Shown: positions 1-8,142 of the stretch, one piece after another | Layout of the letters: each line of letters starts with the position of its first letter | Position numbering within the stretch: the first letter of the stretch is position 1 | DNA from: a virus | Length of the DNA stretch: 35,129 bases | Direction: 5' to 3' (one strand) | IMG/VR virus record: IMGVR_UViG_3300042519_002267 | Span: 1-35,129 of that record | Translations under genes and position numbers: made by a program | The notes under the pieces: model-generated | Databases searched by the model: none | What the model saw: the letters and a program-made list of their open reading frames with translations, nothing else | What the model was told of the DNA's origin: nothing

Positions 1-127
1 GTTGGCTCACTATTCCCGCGCACCGAGGAAATTCTCAGTGTGCGGGTTTGCGCGCTCACGTTGCGCACTTGGACCATTCTCGACCTGACTGGAAGCAGTC
101 TGGTTCGAGGTGGCGAGCTGAAGGTTG
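1..127. repeat. Terminal direct repeat, left copy (circular assembly overlap)
   Basis: Bases 1-127 are identical to 35003-35129. An exact 127-base overlap is what an assembler using k=127 leaves at the ends of a circular contig. The repeat falls inside one reading frame that is continuous across the junction, so it is best read as one locus written twice rather than a biological long terminal repeat. The genome is therefore complete, with circular or circularly permuted (or cos-joined) topology. Confidence 0.95.
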
Positions 128-603
128 AGGATTGCTTGCGCGCCCTTTGGATTCTGCGGGCAGATTGGCTCGACATTAAGGAAACATCTAGGCTCGCAAA
201 GTTTCTTCGCCGTTGGCGCGCGGTTGGCGTTTTGCGGCGTGCTGGATATGACGAGGACAAGGTGCGCCACTTGGTTTCATCGCATATCGACTACGCCTTT
301 TTAGACATGCCTGGGCGATTTAACACGGAAGAACCAGAAGCGCCGAATCCCGTGCACCACCCTCGCATCAGCCTAGAAATCCGCCTCGCTTCCGAAGTCA
401 TGGAGGCGTTCCCATCCATGAAATTTGAAGAGCTGCGCAACATGCCACTCGCTCAATTTTGGCAATGGCTTCACCGCGCGCGGGCAATTGACGATCCAAA
501 ATACCGCAACGACCAACTCACCGACATGGTGAACCGACGCTATCTCGGGAAGCTCAACGCAATGCGCCGAGCAGATAAAGCATTTCAAGAAAATGGCCGA
601 TAA
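1..603 (+). CDS. Tail assembly chaperone-position protein, C-terminal part (gene split by contig ends)
   Basis: The frame is open from base 1 and continues the gene starting at 34922. Joined across the 127-bp overlap it gives a 227-residue protein (27 codons at the right end, then 200 codons here). It lies between the tail tube gene and the tape measure, the place where siphoviruses encode tail assembly chaperones (lambda gpG/gpGT). It is helical, rich in Arg and Leu, and has no recognisable motif. The GTG at position 40 is an internal codon, not the true start. Its end overlaps the tape measure start at 593 by 11 nt in another frame. I saw no clear slippery-sequence extension, so the chaperone role rests on position only. 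Confidence 0.75.
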   Translation, partial: VGSLFPRTEEILSVRVCALTLRTWTILDLTGSSLVRGGELKVEDCLRALWILRADWLDIKETSRLAKFLRRWRAVGVLRRAGYDEDKVRHLVSSHIDYAFLDMPGRFNTEEPEAPNPVHHPRISLEIRLASEVMEAFPSMKFEELRNMPLAQFWQWLHRARAIDDPKYRNDQLTDMVNRRYLGKLNAMRRADKAFQENGR

Positions 604-1951
604 AATAACTACAACTTTCGGGGCGGATACCGCCGATTTAGAGGGCGGCATGATGCGAGCATACCGCTCAATGACGCATCTTGAGCGAAAGACAGTTGAA
701 CTGGCAAAAGCGCAGGAGCTTGCCGGAAGTGCGGGCGGCATGGAAAAAATGTCAGCTGGTGCATCCAAGGGCATTGGATTAGTTAAGCAGTTGGCGTCTG
801 CCTTCGGCATGGCTGAGGCCGGTGCGCTACTTGTGCCAGGAATTGGCATTGCTGCCGTCGGGGTTGCAGGTCTCTCGGCTGCCGTTCGCTACGTTGCCAC
901 GAAATACGAAGAGGCGGCGGAGGCGGCTAAATCTATCGCCGAAAGCGAAGATCGAATATTGAGGGCCAAAATGTCGACGGCTAATTTTGGCAAAACCGAG
1001 GCGCAGCTGGCCAAAGATAAGCAAATGTCCGCACAGGCCGAGCTTGACGATTTAATGGCTTCCACGCGCAGAACAGTAACCAATAAGAGCACCGGCACTG
1101 ATGGCAAGGTGGTGGAGCGCGAGCTAACAACTAAAGAGGCCGTTCGCGCTGCGGAACTTAACGCGCAAATTGAGGAGTCGAAAGCGGCGCTTTTAATTCT
1201 TTCAAGCAAAGAGCTAGAAGAATCAAACAAAAAATCCAAAGCCGAAAAAAAAGCAAATGACGAAAAATTTTTAGCTTGGAAATCGGCTATGCGCGATAAA
1301 ATTTCAGCATTGGAAGAAGAGGCGGCATTTGAGAAAAAGTCCGATGATAACAAGTTGAAGGCGCTTGAGTCGCAGCGCGCCATGGAGGCCGTAAAGCAAA
1401 GCTGGGATTACGGGGCGAGATTGGCAGTACTTGAGTTGGATAAAAAGATAGCGGCGCAAAAGGATAAGATAGCCAAGGCAGAGCAAGCGGCTAAAGACAA
1501 GGCGCAAAAGACGCAGGAAGATAACAATAAGATGGCAGAGGCCGCTGCGAAAATCCGCTACGATTATATATGGAAGAATGCGACCGATGAACAGAAACTT
1601 GAGCAGGCACGCAAGGAAGGTGCCGAGGCTTTGGCTCGATACCAAGCCAAAGCATCAGCGGAAAACTTGCTCGCCTTGACCAAAGCCCGCGCCAAATACC
1701 TAGAAATAAAAGATGAAATTGCAGGCAAAAACTCTGCCGGCTCCGGCGCATCCACTGACCCGCTTGCCACCGGAGGCCGCACGCGCAACGAGCAGGGAAG
1801 ACTAACCCGTAATGGCGTCATCATCAGCGAAGAAGACGCATTGCGGGCCGAGAAAACGCGTGCTGAAAACCTAGGCAAAGAAGGCAAAAAAGGAGAGTCG
1901 GAATCACTGCTGAAAGAGATTCGGGACTACCTAAAGCCCACCGGAAAATAA
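593..1951 (+). CDS. Tail tape measure protein
   Basis: Protein of 452 residues, predicted to set tail length and occupy the tail lumen. The N-terminus resembles tape measure openings (an ADxxxLEGG-type stretch). A Gly/Ala/Val-rich hydrophobic segment lies at about residues 65-102. A long, highly charged Lys/Glu/Ala coiled-coil body follows, from about 105 to 390. At roughly 1.5 angstrom per residue the tail would be short for a siphovirus (about 65-70 nm, inferred). The start overlaps the preceding gene, suggesting translational coupling. Fold and gene order support the call; there is no specific catalytic motif. Confidence 0.85.
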   Translation: MADKITTTFGADTADLEGGMMRAYRSMTHLERKTVELAKAQELAGSAGGMEKMSAGASKGIGLVKQLASAFGMAEAGALLVPGIGIAAVGVAGLSAAVRYVATKYEEAAEAAKSIAESEDRILRAKMSTANFGKTEAQLAKDKQMSAQAELDDLMASTRRTVTNKSTGTDGKVVERELTTKEAVRAAELNAQIEESKAALLILSSKELEESNKKSKAEKKANDEKFLAWKSAMRDKISALEEEAAFEKKSDDNKLKALESQRAMEAVKQSWDYGARLAVLELDKKIAAQKDKIAKAEQAAKDKAQKTQEDNNKMAEAAAKIRYDYIWKNATDEQKLEQARKEGAEALARYQAKASAENLLALTKARAKYLEIKDEIAGKNSAGSGASTDPLATGGRTRNEQGRLTRNGVIISEEDALRAEKTRAENLGKEGKKGESESLLKEIRDYLKPTGK

Positions 1952-1955
1952 CACC

Positions 1956-2648
1956 ATGTCATCCTACGAAACACACGTCACGACTTCGGCAATCTTCGAA
2001 AAGCCCGCCAAGATCATTTATCCATTTGCGCGACTTGGTGACGTTGCGACCAAGGAGATTCACCAGCCGCTTGTGCAGCTTGCGGATCGCTACGCGCCGC
2101 CAACCCTTGGCAGCGTGTTTTCCTCTGGGTTGGCCAACTTGTCTGGCTCGCCCGTGGCGATTGGTGATGCTTATTGCATCGGCGACACGGAGCCGCAAGA
2201 AACCGAATCCGGGCTCGTTTCATTCGTGCGCAAGTGGTCAAACATTCCTGCCACACGCTCCGATTATTCGACCATCTGCTACTCTTATCCATCGACCAAG
2301 TATAATACCGGGTTCGGGCTTGTTGACAATACGCCGTCGCGGGCAACGAGCACATCGCTCCGCTCATACGTTGAATATTTTCTCTGCCAAGCCGGGCAGA
2401 CTTACACGACCCCGGCGGCAATCCCATTGGTTAGCCGCCAGCGATATATCCTAATTGCTGGGTTCGAAACTTCGGATGTGGATTACGTGCTCTCCTCCGC
2501 GTATCCAACATATACGACAAGCCCAACAGCCGCTGCATACGCGGCGCTCGTTGCAGCCGGAACCGAGATTGTCGCCGAAGAGTCCTTCGTCGAACGCTAC
2601 GCCGGGAACATCTACTCACGGACAACTAAATACGTCGTCGCAAAATGA
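1956..2648 (+). CDS. Putative distal tail protein, unknown family
   Basis: Protein of 230 residues starting 4 bp after the tape measure stop, with no Shine-Dalgarno sequence. It is rich in Tyr, Thr and Ser with no transmembrane segment, as expected of a beta-rich virion protein. In siphoviruses the gene after the tape measure is usually the distal tail protein or the start of the tail-tip complex. I do not recognise the family, so the assignment is positional. It overlaps the next gene by an ATGA junction. Confidence 0.6.
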   Translation: MSSYETHVTTSAIFEKPAKIIYPFARLGDVATKEIHQPLVQLADRYAPPTLGSVFSSGLANLSGSPVAIGDAYCIGDTEPQETESGLVSFVRKWSNIPATRSDYSTICYSYPSTKYNTGFGLVDNTPSRATSTSLRSYVEYFLCQAGQTYTTPAAIPLVSRQRYILIAGFETSDVDYVLSSAYPTYTTSPTAAAYAALVAAGTEIVAEESFVERYAGNIYSRTTKYVVAK

Positions 2649-2917
2649 GCATACAGCCGCTGAGTTCATGGCCCGTCGCCTTTGATGCGCAGGCGCAAAA
2701 GATCAACGAGTTGATTGCGGCGCTTGAGCCTATCATTAACGCGCAGGGACTGGGAACGGTTAAAATCGTGAAGTCCGACACGAACTGGGTGATTCAAGGC
2801 CTGTCTGCCCCGGCAGATGAAAGCGGGCTGCCGAGCGGCTACGGTCCCGAGGAATGGACCGTGTACGACGGCGGCGTGGTGACCACGCGCAATTTCTTGA
2901 CCGACAATCCTGATTAA
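2645..2917 (+). CDS. Small tail-region protein, unknown
   Basis: Protein of 90 residues. Its ATG overlaps the preceding stop (ATGA), indicating coupled translation in the tail operon. The N-terminal half is helical; the C-terminal half is Gly/Trp rich. No known motif is visible. The operon position suggests a tail-tip or baseplate component. Confidence 0.6.
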   Translation: MSIQPLSSWPVAFDAQAQKINELIAALEPIINAQGLGTVKIVKSDTNWVIQGLSAPADESGLPSGYGPEEWTVYDGGVVTTRNFLTDNPD

Positions 2918-2918
2918 C

Positions 2919-3578
2919 GTGCCTACGTCTCCGACATTCAAATACAGAGGCCCTGACAAGCGCTGCCCGTTCCCGTTCAATCGGGACGCGGCGACATCGC
3001 CAGGCGGAGGCTATAAATACGTCACGCTAACCGAAACCAGCGGCGACGAAGGATTGGCCGAGGCGTGCCGGTTGTGGTGGCTGCTCCAAGAGGTCGTTTT
3101 CACGCCCACGGGTTCTTCAGAGTATCCACAGACCCCGTATCCTCCAATTACGGCATCATTTAGCGAGGTCCATACGGCCAATAATTCTGTCGAGCCGGTT
3201 GATAGGGTCGCATCAACCGATCGCGAGTTCTTGGGGGATAGTGGTAATAGTGGAGGTGGCAGTGAAGATGGGTGGAGCTACTACGCGTTCCTTAGAATAG
3301 CCTACGTATCCTCCGAGTGGCGACTTTATTACCAGTTTTCCTTTAGCGCTCGGACTTTTGTAGGTGAGTATTTTCCTGGTGAGCCTGACCCTCAACCTTA
3401 TTTTTTTAGCGTTTACATAAGTTCCAGTGAGGACGACAGCGCCGGAAGCGGAACATTTAGCCTGTTTGGGTACACTCTTAATTGGTATGGTGCGGGGTAT
3501 ATGGATGGAATCGGCGAGTATATGCCTATTACAGGCGGAGGTATTACCGCGACTTCCACGTTTTACTCGCTCGTTTGA
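2919..3578 (+). CDS. Tail-region structural protein, unknown
   Basis: Protein of 219 residues starting at a GTG one base after the upstream stop; no nearby ATG would preserve the N-terminus. The composition is strongly Tyr, Ser, Gly and Thr rich (many YYF/WSYY-type stretches), typical of beta-structured tail-tip or receptor-binding proteins. No signal peptide or membrane helix. The function is not recognised; context is the tail-tip gene cluster upstream of the fibre. Confidence 0.6.
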   Translation: MPTSPTFKYRGPDKRCPFPFNRDAATSPGGGYKYVTLTETSGDEGLAEACRLWWLLQEVVFTPTGSSEYPQTPYPPITASFSEVHTANNSVEPVDRVASTDREFLGDSGNSGGGSEDGWSYYAFLRIAYVSSEWRLYYQFSFSARTFVGEYFPGEPDPQPYFFSVYISSSEDDSAGSGTFSLFGYTLNWYGAGYMDGIGEYMPITGGGITATSTFYSLV

Positions 3579-3605
3579 CGTATTGACAAACCGGATACGC
3601 CTTGC

Positions 3606-3986
3606 ATGCTCGGCGGCATGAGTTGCGCGCCTGAATTAAACCTTTGCTTGCCGGTCGGAACCGCGCCCAGTTGGCCGGTAGCAATCGTCATCCCCGACCA
3701 AGCCGCGCAGGCCGTTGACCTCACCGGCGCGTCCTTCGTTTTTATCGTCAAAGCGCTTGAGTCCGACGCCGATGCCGATGCGCTGTTTACGCTCTCCACC
3801 GCAGGCGGTGAAATCGTCATCGTAAACGCCGCGCTCGGGACGATCCAAATCGACGCGACCGCAGCCAAGTCGTCTCTACTAACCCCGATTTCATCCTACT
3901 TTTGGCAGCTACGCATGACCCTAGCTAGCGGAGAAATTCGCATCGTGCGCAAGGGCAAGCTCGCCAGCGAATACGGCATCGCTTGA
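3606..3986 (+). CDS. Small beta-sandwich tail/baseplate-type protein
   Basis: Protein of 126 residues. The pattern DLTGxxFxFxVK ... FTLSTAGGEI ... LGTIQIDxT ... YFWQLRMTxxSGEIxIVxxGKL matches a small domain common in tail-fibre regions of many phages, where it is annotated hypothetical or as a fibre-attachment domain. This is from memory of the pattern, not a search. ATG at 3606 or 3618 are both possible. It lies two genes upstream of the fibre, so it may act as a fibre adaptor (inference). Confidence 0.6.
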   Translation: MLGGMSCAPELNLCLPVGTAPSWPVAIVIPDQAAQAVDLTGASFVFIVKALESDADADALFTLSTAGGEIVIVNAALGTIQIDATAAKSSLLTPISSYFWQLRMTLASGEIRIVRKGKLASEYGIA

Positions 3987-3989
3987 CCC

Positions 3990-4148
3990 ATGCTCGCCGT
4001 CTTCAAGCACATCTTAAAATCAGCGGTGTTTAAGCACCTCGCCAAGTTGGCGGTGTTCACGAAAAAGAACCCCCTTTCACGCGCCCGTTACCGCACGGTT
4101 ATCGGCGTAAAACGCACCATCCCCAACGGCTCAATTCGCCACGTTTAA
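3990..4148 (+). CDS. 52-residue basic protein between tail genes
   Basis: Short frame beginning 3 bp after the upstream stop and ending 3 bp before the fibre ATG, filling the gap exactly. The N-terminal half repeats an AVFKH(I/L)xK unit twice and then AVFTKK, forming a cationic amphipathic segment. The C-terminal half is Arg rich. No homologue recognised. The tight packing in the operon supports a real gene; it could be a small fibre-associated or membrane-active peptide (speculative). Confidence 0.5.
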   Translation: MLAVFKHILKSAVFKHLAKLAVFTKKNPLSRARYRTVIGVKRTIPNGSIRHV

Positions 4149-4151
4149 AAA

Positions 4152-5879
4152 ATGGAAATCAACGAACTTCCCATCAACGCGGCCCCAAATTCCGCCCTTA
4201 ACATTGAGCTGTCTGACGGCCAACGTGCTACGCTTGCATCATTGCCGATTCAAAGCGCAGTCACTAATGCACTCGCCCTAAAGGCCCCGCTTGCCTCGCC
4301 TGCGTTGACCGGGACTCCGACTGCGCCTACCGCGGCAACGGCCACGAGTACCACGCAACTCGCTACGACGGCTTTCGTGCAACAAGAACTAGCCGCCGGC
4401 GGATCTACTGCCAGGTCTTTAGTGGTGTCGGTGCGCAATCAGTCGGGTGGGACTATGGCTGCGGGCACCGTGGTTTACCTCAACGGCGCGACGGGGAATC
4501 TTCCCACCATTGCAAAGGCTTTAGCGACCTCAGACGCCACCTCAGCGCAGACCATCGGGCTTGTTCAGACCAGTATCGCCGACAATGGAACGGGACTGGT
4601 CGTCATTCGAGGCATCGTCAGCGGGCTCAACACCCAATCATTGACCGAGGGGCAACAGCTTTATCTGTCGTCAACCGTTGCCGGCGCATACACTACCACA
4701 AAGCAGTACGCCCCGGATCACTTGGTCTATGTAGGCATTGTCACGCGAGCACACCCGACGCTTGGTTCTATCGAGGTTGCAATCCAGAACGGATATGAGA
4801 TGGACGAGATCCACGATGTCTCGGCGCAGAACCCGACGAACGGCGACGTGCTGCGCTACAACTCGGCAACGGGCTTGTGGGAGAAATCCACCCTCGGCAC
4901 CGCCGCTGTGCTTAACGCCGGATCTTCTGCCGGAAATGTGCCCGTCCTCGACGCCAACGGCGACCTAGTAGGGCCAATTATCGGGCGCATGATGTTGGCG
5001 TCGGATAACGTGGTGCCCGCGTTGGGCGAGCAATGCACCGTGGTTAATTCGCTCACGGCACCCACGGTGATCGAATATCGTTTGGGCGATGGGGTTACGG
5101 TGAGGGGAAAGCCCTCGTTGACGGGTCTTATTAAAGTCGGAACCGCCTACATCGGCGGCGATTTTACAGGTGATACCCGTGGCGATTACGCGGTGGATAT
5201 TCAATCCTATCGGAACGGGCCAACAGTGGTCGCCAGTGGATATTACGCCAGTGCGTTGGGCTACGGTAACACCGCCAGTGGCGATTCCTCCAGTGCGATT
5301 GGTAAAGGTAACACCGCCAGTGGCGGTCTCTCCAGTGCGATTGGTAACTATAATACCGCCAGTGGCAATTCCTCCAGTGCGATTGGTTACTATAACACCG
5401 CCAGTAACAGTATCACCAATGCGATTGGTAACTATAATACCGCCAGTGGCGATTCCTCCAGTGCGATTGGTTACTATAATACCGCCAGTGGATATTACGC
5501 CAGTGCGATTGGTAAAGGTAACACCGCCAGTGGCGGTCTCTCCAGTGCGATTGGTTACGATAATACCGCCAGTGGCACTAGTTCTGTCGCCCTAGGTTTT
5601 GCGACTAGGACTTCTATAGATAACACGTTAGAGATTGGGTCTTGGAACACTACATCTATCCGATCGGGCAGCATCCGCGTACACCAGACCGGCATGGTGG
5701 CCATGACCGTGCAAGCCCGTAGTACCGAATACGCGGATACCGCCGCACCCGCAGGCAGCGAGCCGGATAACACTCTCGCCCGGGGTATGTTTGCTATCCG
5801 CCGCAACGGTTTACAATTCATCCTCGACTACAACGACGCGGGCACGGTGAAGAACATCGTCCTTGGCACTGCCGCATAA
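4152..5879 (+). CDS. Tail fibre with YadA-like head repeats
   Basis: Protein of 575 residues. Residues 45-80 carry the PLASPALTGTPTAPTA...TTQLATTAFVQ signature of lambda- and P2-type tail fibres. Residues about 85-215 form a Thr/Gly-rich beta region. Residues 358-487 are nine or so 14-residue units with consensus GNTASGxxSSAIGx, the sequence type of YadA/trimeric-autotransporter head domains that fold as left-handed beta-rolls. A C-terminal domain (about 490-575) ends in a beta-rich tip. The protein is inferred to be a trimeric receptor-binding fibre. A sulfotransferase gene follows directly. Confidence 0.85.
   Translation: MEINELPINAAPNSALNIELSDGQRATLASLPIQSAVTNALALKAPLASPALTGTPTAPTAATATSTTQLATTAFVQQELAAGGSTARSLVVSVRNQSGGTMAAGTVVYLNGATGNLPTIAKALATSDATSAQTIGLVQTSIADNGTGLVVIRGIVSGLNTQSLTEGQQLYLSSTVAGAYTTTKQYAPDHLVYVGIVTRAHPTLGSIEVAIQNGYEMDEIHDVSAQNPTNGDVLRYNSATGLWEKSTLGTAAVLNAGSSAGNVPVLDANGDLVGPIIGRMMLASDNVVPALGEQCTVVNSLTAPTVIEYRLGDGVTVRGKPSLTGLIKVGTAYIGGDFTGDTRGDYAVDIQSYRNGPTVVASGYYASALGYGNTASGDSSSAIGKGNTASGGLSSAIGNYNTASGNSSSAIGYYNTASNSITNAIGNYNTASGDSSSAIGYYNTASGYYASAIGKGNTASGGLSSAIGYDNTASGTSSVALGFATRTSIDNTLEIGSWNTTSIRSGSIRVHQTGMVAMTVQARSTEYADTAAPAGSEPDNTLARGMFAIRRNGLQFILDYNDAGTVKNIVLGTAA
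5223..5612 (+). repeat. Tandem 42-bp repeats inside the fibre gene
   Basis: About nine in-frame 42-bp units encode the 14-residue YadA-like repeat. Units are nearly identical except at the two codons after the AS(G) position (GD, GG, GN, NS, GY, GT variants). Because the period is a multiple of three, another forward frame is also open here (5170-5595); that is a by-product. Such repeats can expand or contract by recombination, altering fibre length. Confidence 0.9.
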
Positions 5880-5886
5880 GTAGCCA

Positions 5887-6696
5887 ATGAAGTTCATTTT
5901 TAACACCTCAATGCCGCGTAGTGGTAGCGAACTCCTCCAAGTCGCTATCCACCAGAATCCTCGTATCTACGGGTCGGCCACCTCACCCGTGCTGGAGTAC
6001 CAGTTCGCTATGCGCGCTAACTACGATTTGCCCGAGGTTAAGAGCCAAGACCCCCTCCTCATGCAGAAGGCGTTCTTGTCAGCCTGCAAGGGCGTGGCCG
6101 AGGGATACTATTCGGAGCTTACTACCCGCACCATCGTCTGCGATAAAAACCGGGGTTGGTCGCATTATTACGAGTGGGTGGAACAGTGGTCCGCCGAGCC
6201 CAAGATGATCTGCATGGTGCGCGACCTTCGCTCGGTGATAAGCTCTATGGAGAAAGCCTACCGCGCCAATCGCCACAAACCAAGCGGCCCAGATAACCCT
6301 GCCCAGTTGCAGGGCATGACGGTGGGCCAACGCGCCCAGCATTGGCTTTCTTCCCAGCCCGTAGGTCTCGCCCTACAGCGTACCGCCGATTGTTTTCAGC
6401 GCGGGGTGGCAAAGAACCTCTTGTTTATCCGCTATGAGGATTTCACCCGAGACCCACAGGGGGAGATGAATAAGGTTTACGACTTCATTGGGGAGGAACG
6501 ATTCACCCACGATTTCAGCAATCTGAAAAAAGAAGTGTACGAGGACGACTCCCACTTCGGCGTTTATGGAAGCCACCGTGTTGCCCCGAAGGTTACGCCC
6601 TCTAAGGCACGGGACTGGGAGGACGTTCTACCAAAGGAGGTCGCGCAGGCGATTCGCCAAAACCACAACTGGTACTTTGAGACCCTCGGCTACTAA
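5887..6696 (+). CDS. PAPS-dependent sulfotransferase-like protein
   Basis: Protein of 269 residues. Residues 6-17 hold a 5'-phosphosulfate-binding loop of the PRSGSxLL type. Residues 84-91 (VCDKNRGW) correspond to the DKxP region of sulfotransferases. Residues 111-121 (VRDLRSVISSM) match the 3'-phosphate-binding VRDPRxxxxS motif. The family moves sulfate from PAPS to hydroxyl or amine groups of glycans, proteins or small molecules. No membrane segment is visible, so it is probably cytosolic. It is 7 bp downstream of the fibre, so it may modify fibre residues or host-surface glycan precursors (inference). The acceptor is unknown. Confidence 0.85.
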   Translation: MKFIFNTSMPRSGSELLQVAIHQNPRIYGSATSPVLEYQFAMRANYDLPEVKSQDPLLMQKAFLSACKGVAEGYYSELTTRTIVCDKNRGWSHYYEWVEQWSAEPKMICMVRDLRSVISSMEKAYRANRHKPSGPDNPAQLQGMTVGQRAQHWLSSQPVGLALQRTADCFQRGVAKNLLFIRYEDFTRDPQGEMNKVYDFIGEERFTHDFSNLKKEVYEDDSHFGVYGSHRVAPKVTPSKARDWEDVLPKEVAQAIRQNHNWYFETLGY

Positions 6697-6767
6697 CCCT
6701 TTTCCCTACCACACGGCTTACCGGAACGCAAGTGGCGGGGCCTTTTAACTATCCGGTCCAAAACAGC

Positions 6768-6995
6768 ATGTCCCCCATCGCCCTCACCTCCCCGAAAGTT
6801 GTCTCGCCAGCCATCGTCGTGACAGAAGTCACCATCGAGCGTCTCGTCGATCTACCCAATAAAAAAATCGTCCGCGCCTTCTGCAAAGAACTGCCGCAAC
6901 CGATCAACCTTTGGGAAGGTGAAGCCTACGACGCCATCGGCAACTGGACCCAAGCGCAAGCCGAGGTCCGCCTCGCTGAAATCCTCAACGCCTGA
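6768..6995 (+). CDS. Small protein of the fibre/protease region, unknown
   Basis: Protein of 75 residues from ATG 6768; an in-frame GTG at 6732 would add 12 residues but has no better signal. The sequence is a Val/Ile-rich N-terminal strand region, then WEGEAYDAIGNWTQAQAEVRL, which resembles small fibre-adjacent or chaperone-like phage proteins. It ends 4 bp before the protease gene. Function not recognised. Confidence 0.55.
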   Translation: MSPIALTSPKVVSPAIVVTEVTIERLVDLPNKKIVRAFCKELPQPINLWEGEAYDAIGNWTQAQAEVRLAEILNA

Positions 6996-6999
6996 ATAA

Positions 7000-8142
7000 A
7001 TGGCCCGCCGGTTCAGCACCACTGGGGTTAAGTCAAGGGGACCCAAGACTACCGACTTCCCGTTTAGTGCGGGAGTAATCCCAACTACCCGCTCAACCGG
7101 CGGGGAAACCTCCGTGTCCACCGTGTACGATGAGGCCGTCTCGACCGTGAGTTCGGCAGGTGTGATTACGGAAGGCATGGTCACAACGTCGGCAAGTTTG
7201 GAGGGGGTTGTCCCTATGCGGATAAATTTGACCCCTTCGGTTGCTACTCTCAACACGACGACAGGCCAACTTACGCGGGTGACGAGTGGGACCGCGCTAG
7301 TAAACGTGTCTATTGATAAGTTCGTTTTGCAGGTGAGCATACCAATAGGCTTTGATAGTACTGCCTCAACTTCAACAGTGGTAGGCTTCGCTTCCGGATC
7401 TTTAGCCAAGCATTGCTACGACTGGTTCATCGCTGCCGTTGCGGGCAAGACGGCATCGGACACCACGCAGAACTTTCTCTCAGGCAGCGCCCGCAGCGCG
7501 ACGATCTGGGCCAACGCCGTTGACCTATCTTGCATCATCACAGGTGCTGCGAACGGCTGGCAGCAGGGAGCTTTGATCGCCCCGCGCTTCGCAGTGGTCG
7601 CCTCACACGTCGGCGTCGACACCAGTTACACTTGCCGCGACAACTCGGGCAATGCGGTCACACGCACTGTGACGGGTTCAACCAGCTTAGGCAGCGACCG
7701 CACGCTCGTTTGTTTTGCTTCCGATTTCACGGGTATCACGCCCGCGAAGATACTGCCCTCGACTTTTGCCAACAAGTACAAGCCCAACCAACTCCTTCGC
7801 CAAGGCGTGCCAGTCATGAAGTGGAAGCGTATGGGCGCAGCTTGGAGGGTCGGCATCGGGGTTGGCAATGGGGGCACAGGGCTTTCCCACACCCGCCCCG
7901 CTGAGCTAACCCCATGGTACATGGAGTGGGAAGGAGGCGACTCTGGCTCGCCCTTCGGCACCGTCATCAACGGCAACTTTGTGTTCCTCGGCAACGCATG
8001 GACAGGCCCGGGCACAAACGATGACGGGGGCAGCTTTATCGCCTCCAATATCTCGGGGCTTGTTTCAGCGATGGACGCGCTGGTAGCCAGCTCATCTTCG
8101 ACTCTCAGCTACGCGGATTTGTCGGGATTCAACACCTACTAA
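7000..8142 (+). CDS. Trypsin-like (chymotrypsin-fold) serine protease in the tail/lysis region
   Basis: Protein of 380 residues. Residues about 74-116 resemble a bacterial Ig-like (BIG2) segment. The C-terminal half carries a chymotrypsin-fold triad: His203 in FAVVASHVG (compare TAAHC), Asp233 in SDRTLVCF (compare DIALLKL), and Ser315 in GGDSGSPF (compare GDSGGP). No signal peptide is evident. Trypsin-like proteases are uncommon as phage tail-module products; possible roles are degrading host surface protein during entry, processing a virion protein, or aiding lysis. The stop overlaps the next start (TAATG), coupling it to a second peptidase-like gene. The fold call is motif-based and the substrate unknown. 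Confidence 0.75.
   Translation: MARRFSTTGVKSRGPKTTDFPFSAGVIPTTRSTGGETSVSTVYDEAVSTVSSAGVITEGMVTTSASLEGVVPMRINLTPSVATLNTTTGQLTRVTSGTALVNVSIDKFVLQVSIPIGFDSTASTSTVVGFASGSLAKHCYDWFIAAVAGKTASDTTQNFLSGSARSATIWANAVDLSCIITGAANGWQQGALIAPRFAVVASHVGVDTSYTCRDNSGNAVTRTVTGSTSLGSDRTLVCFASDFTGITPAKILPSTFANKYKPNQLLRQGVPVMKWKRMGAAWRVGIGVGNGGTGLSHTRPAELTPWYMEWEGGDSGSPFGTVINGNFVFLGNAWTGPGTNDDGGSFIASNISGLVSAMDALVASSSSTLSYADLSGFNTY

Noticed and set aside
1-127. Biological long terminal repeat
   Set aside because: The length equals a common assembly k-mer and the repeat sits within one continuous gene; a circular-contig overlap is the simpler explanation.
40-603. GTG at 40 as a true start codon
   Set aside because: The frame is open from base 1 and continues from ATG 34922 across the circular junction, so this codon is internal.
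5170-5595. Open 141-codon frame overlapping the fibre repeats
   Set aside because: A by-product of 42-bp in-frame repeats; its Pro/Val-rich sequence is just the repeat read in another frame.
5223-5612. CRISPR array or diversity-generating retroelement target
   Set aside because: Repeats are contiguous and coding with no spacers, and there is no cas gene, reverse transcriptase or template repeat.
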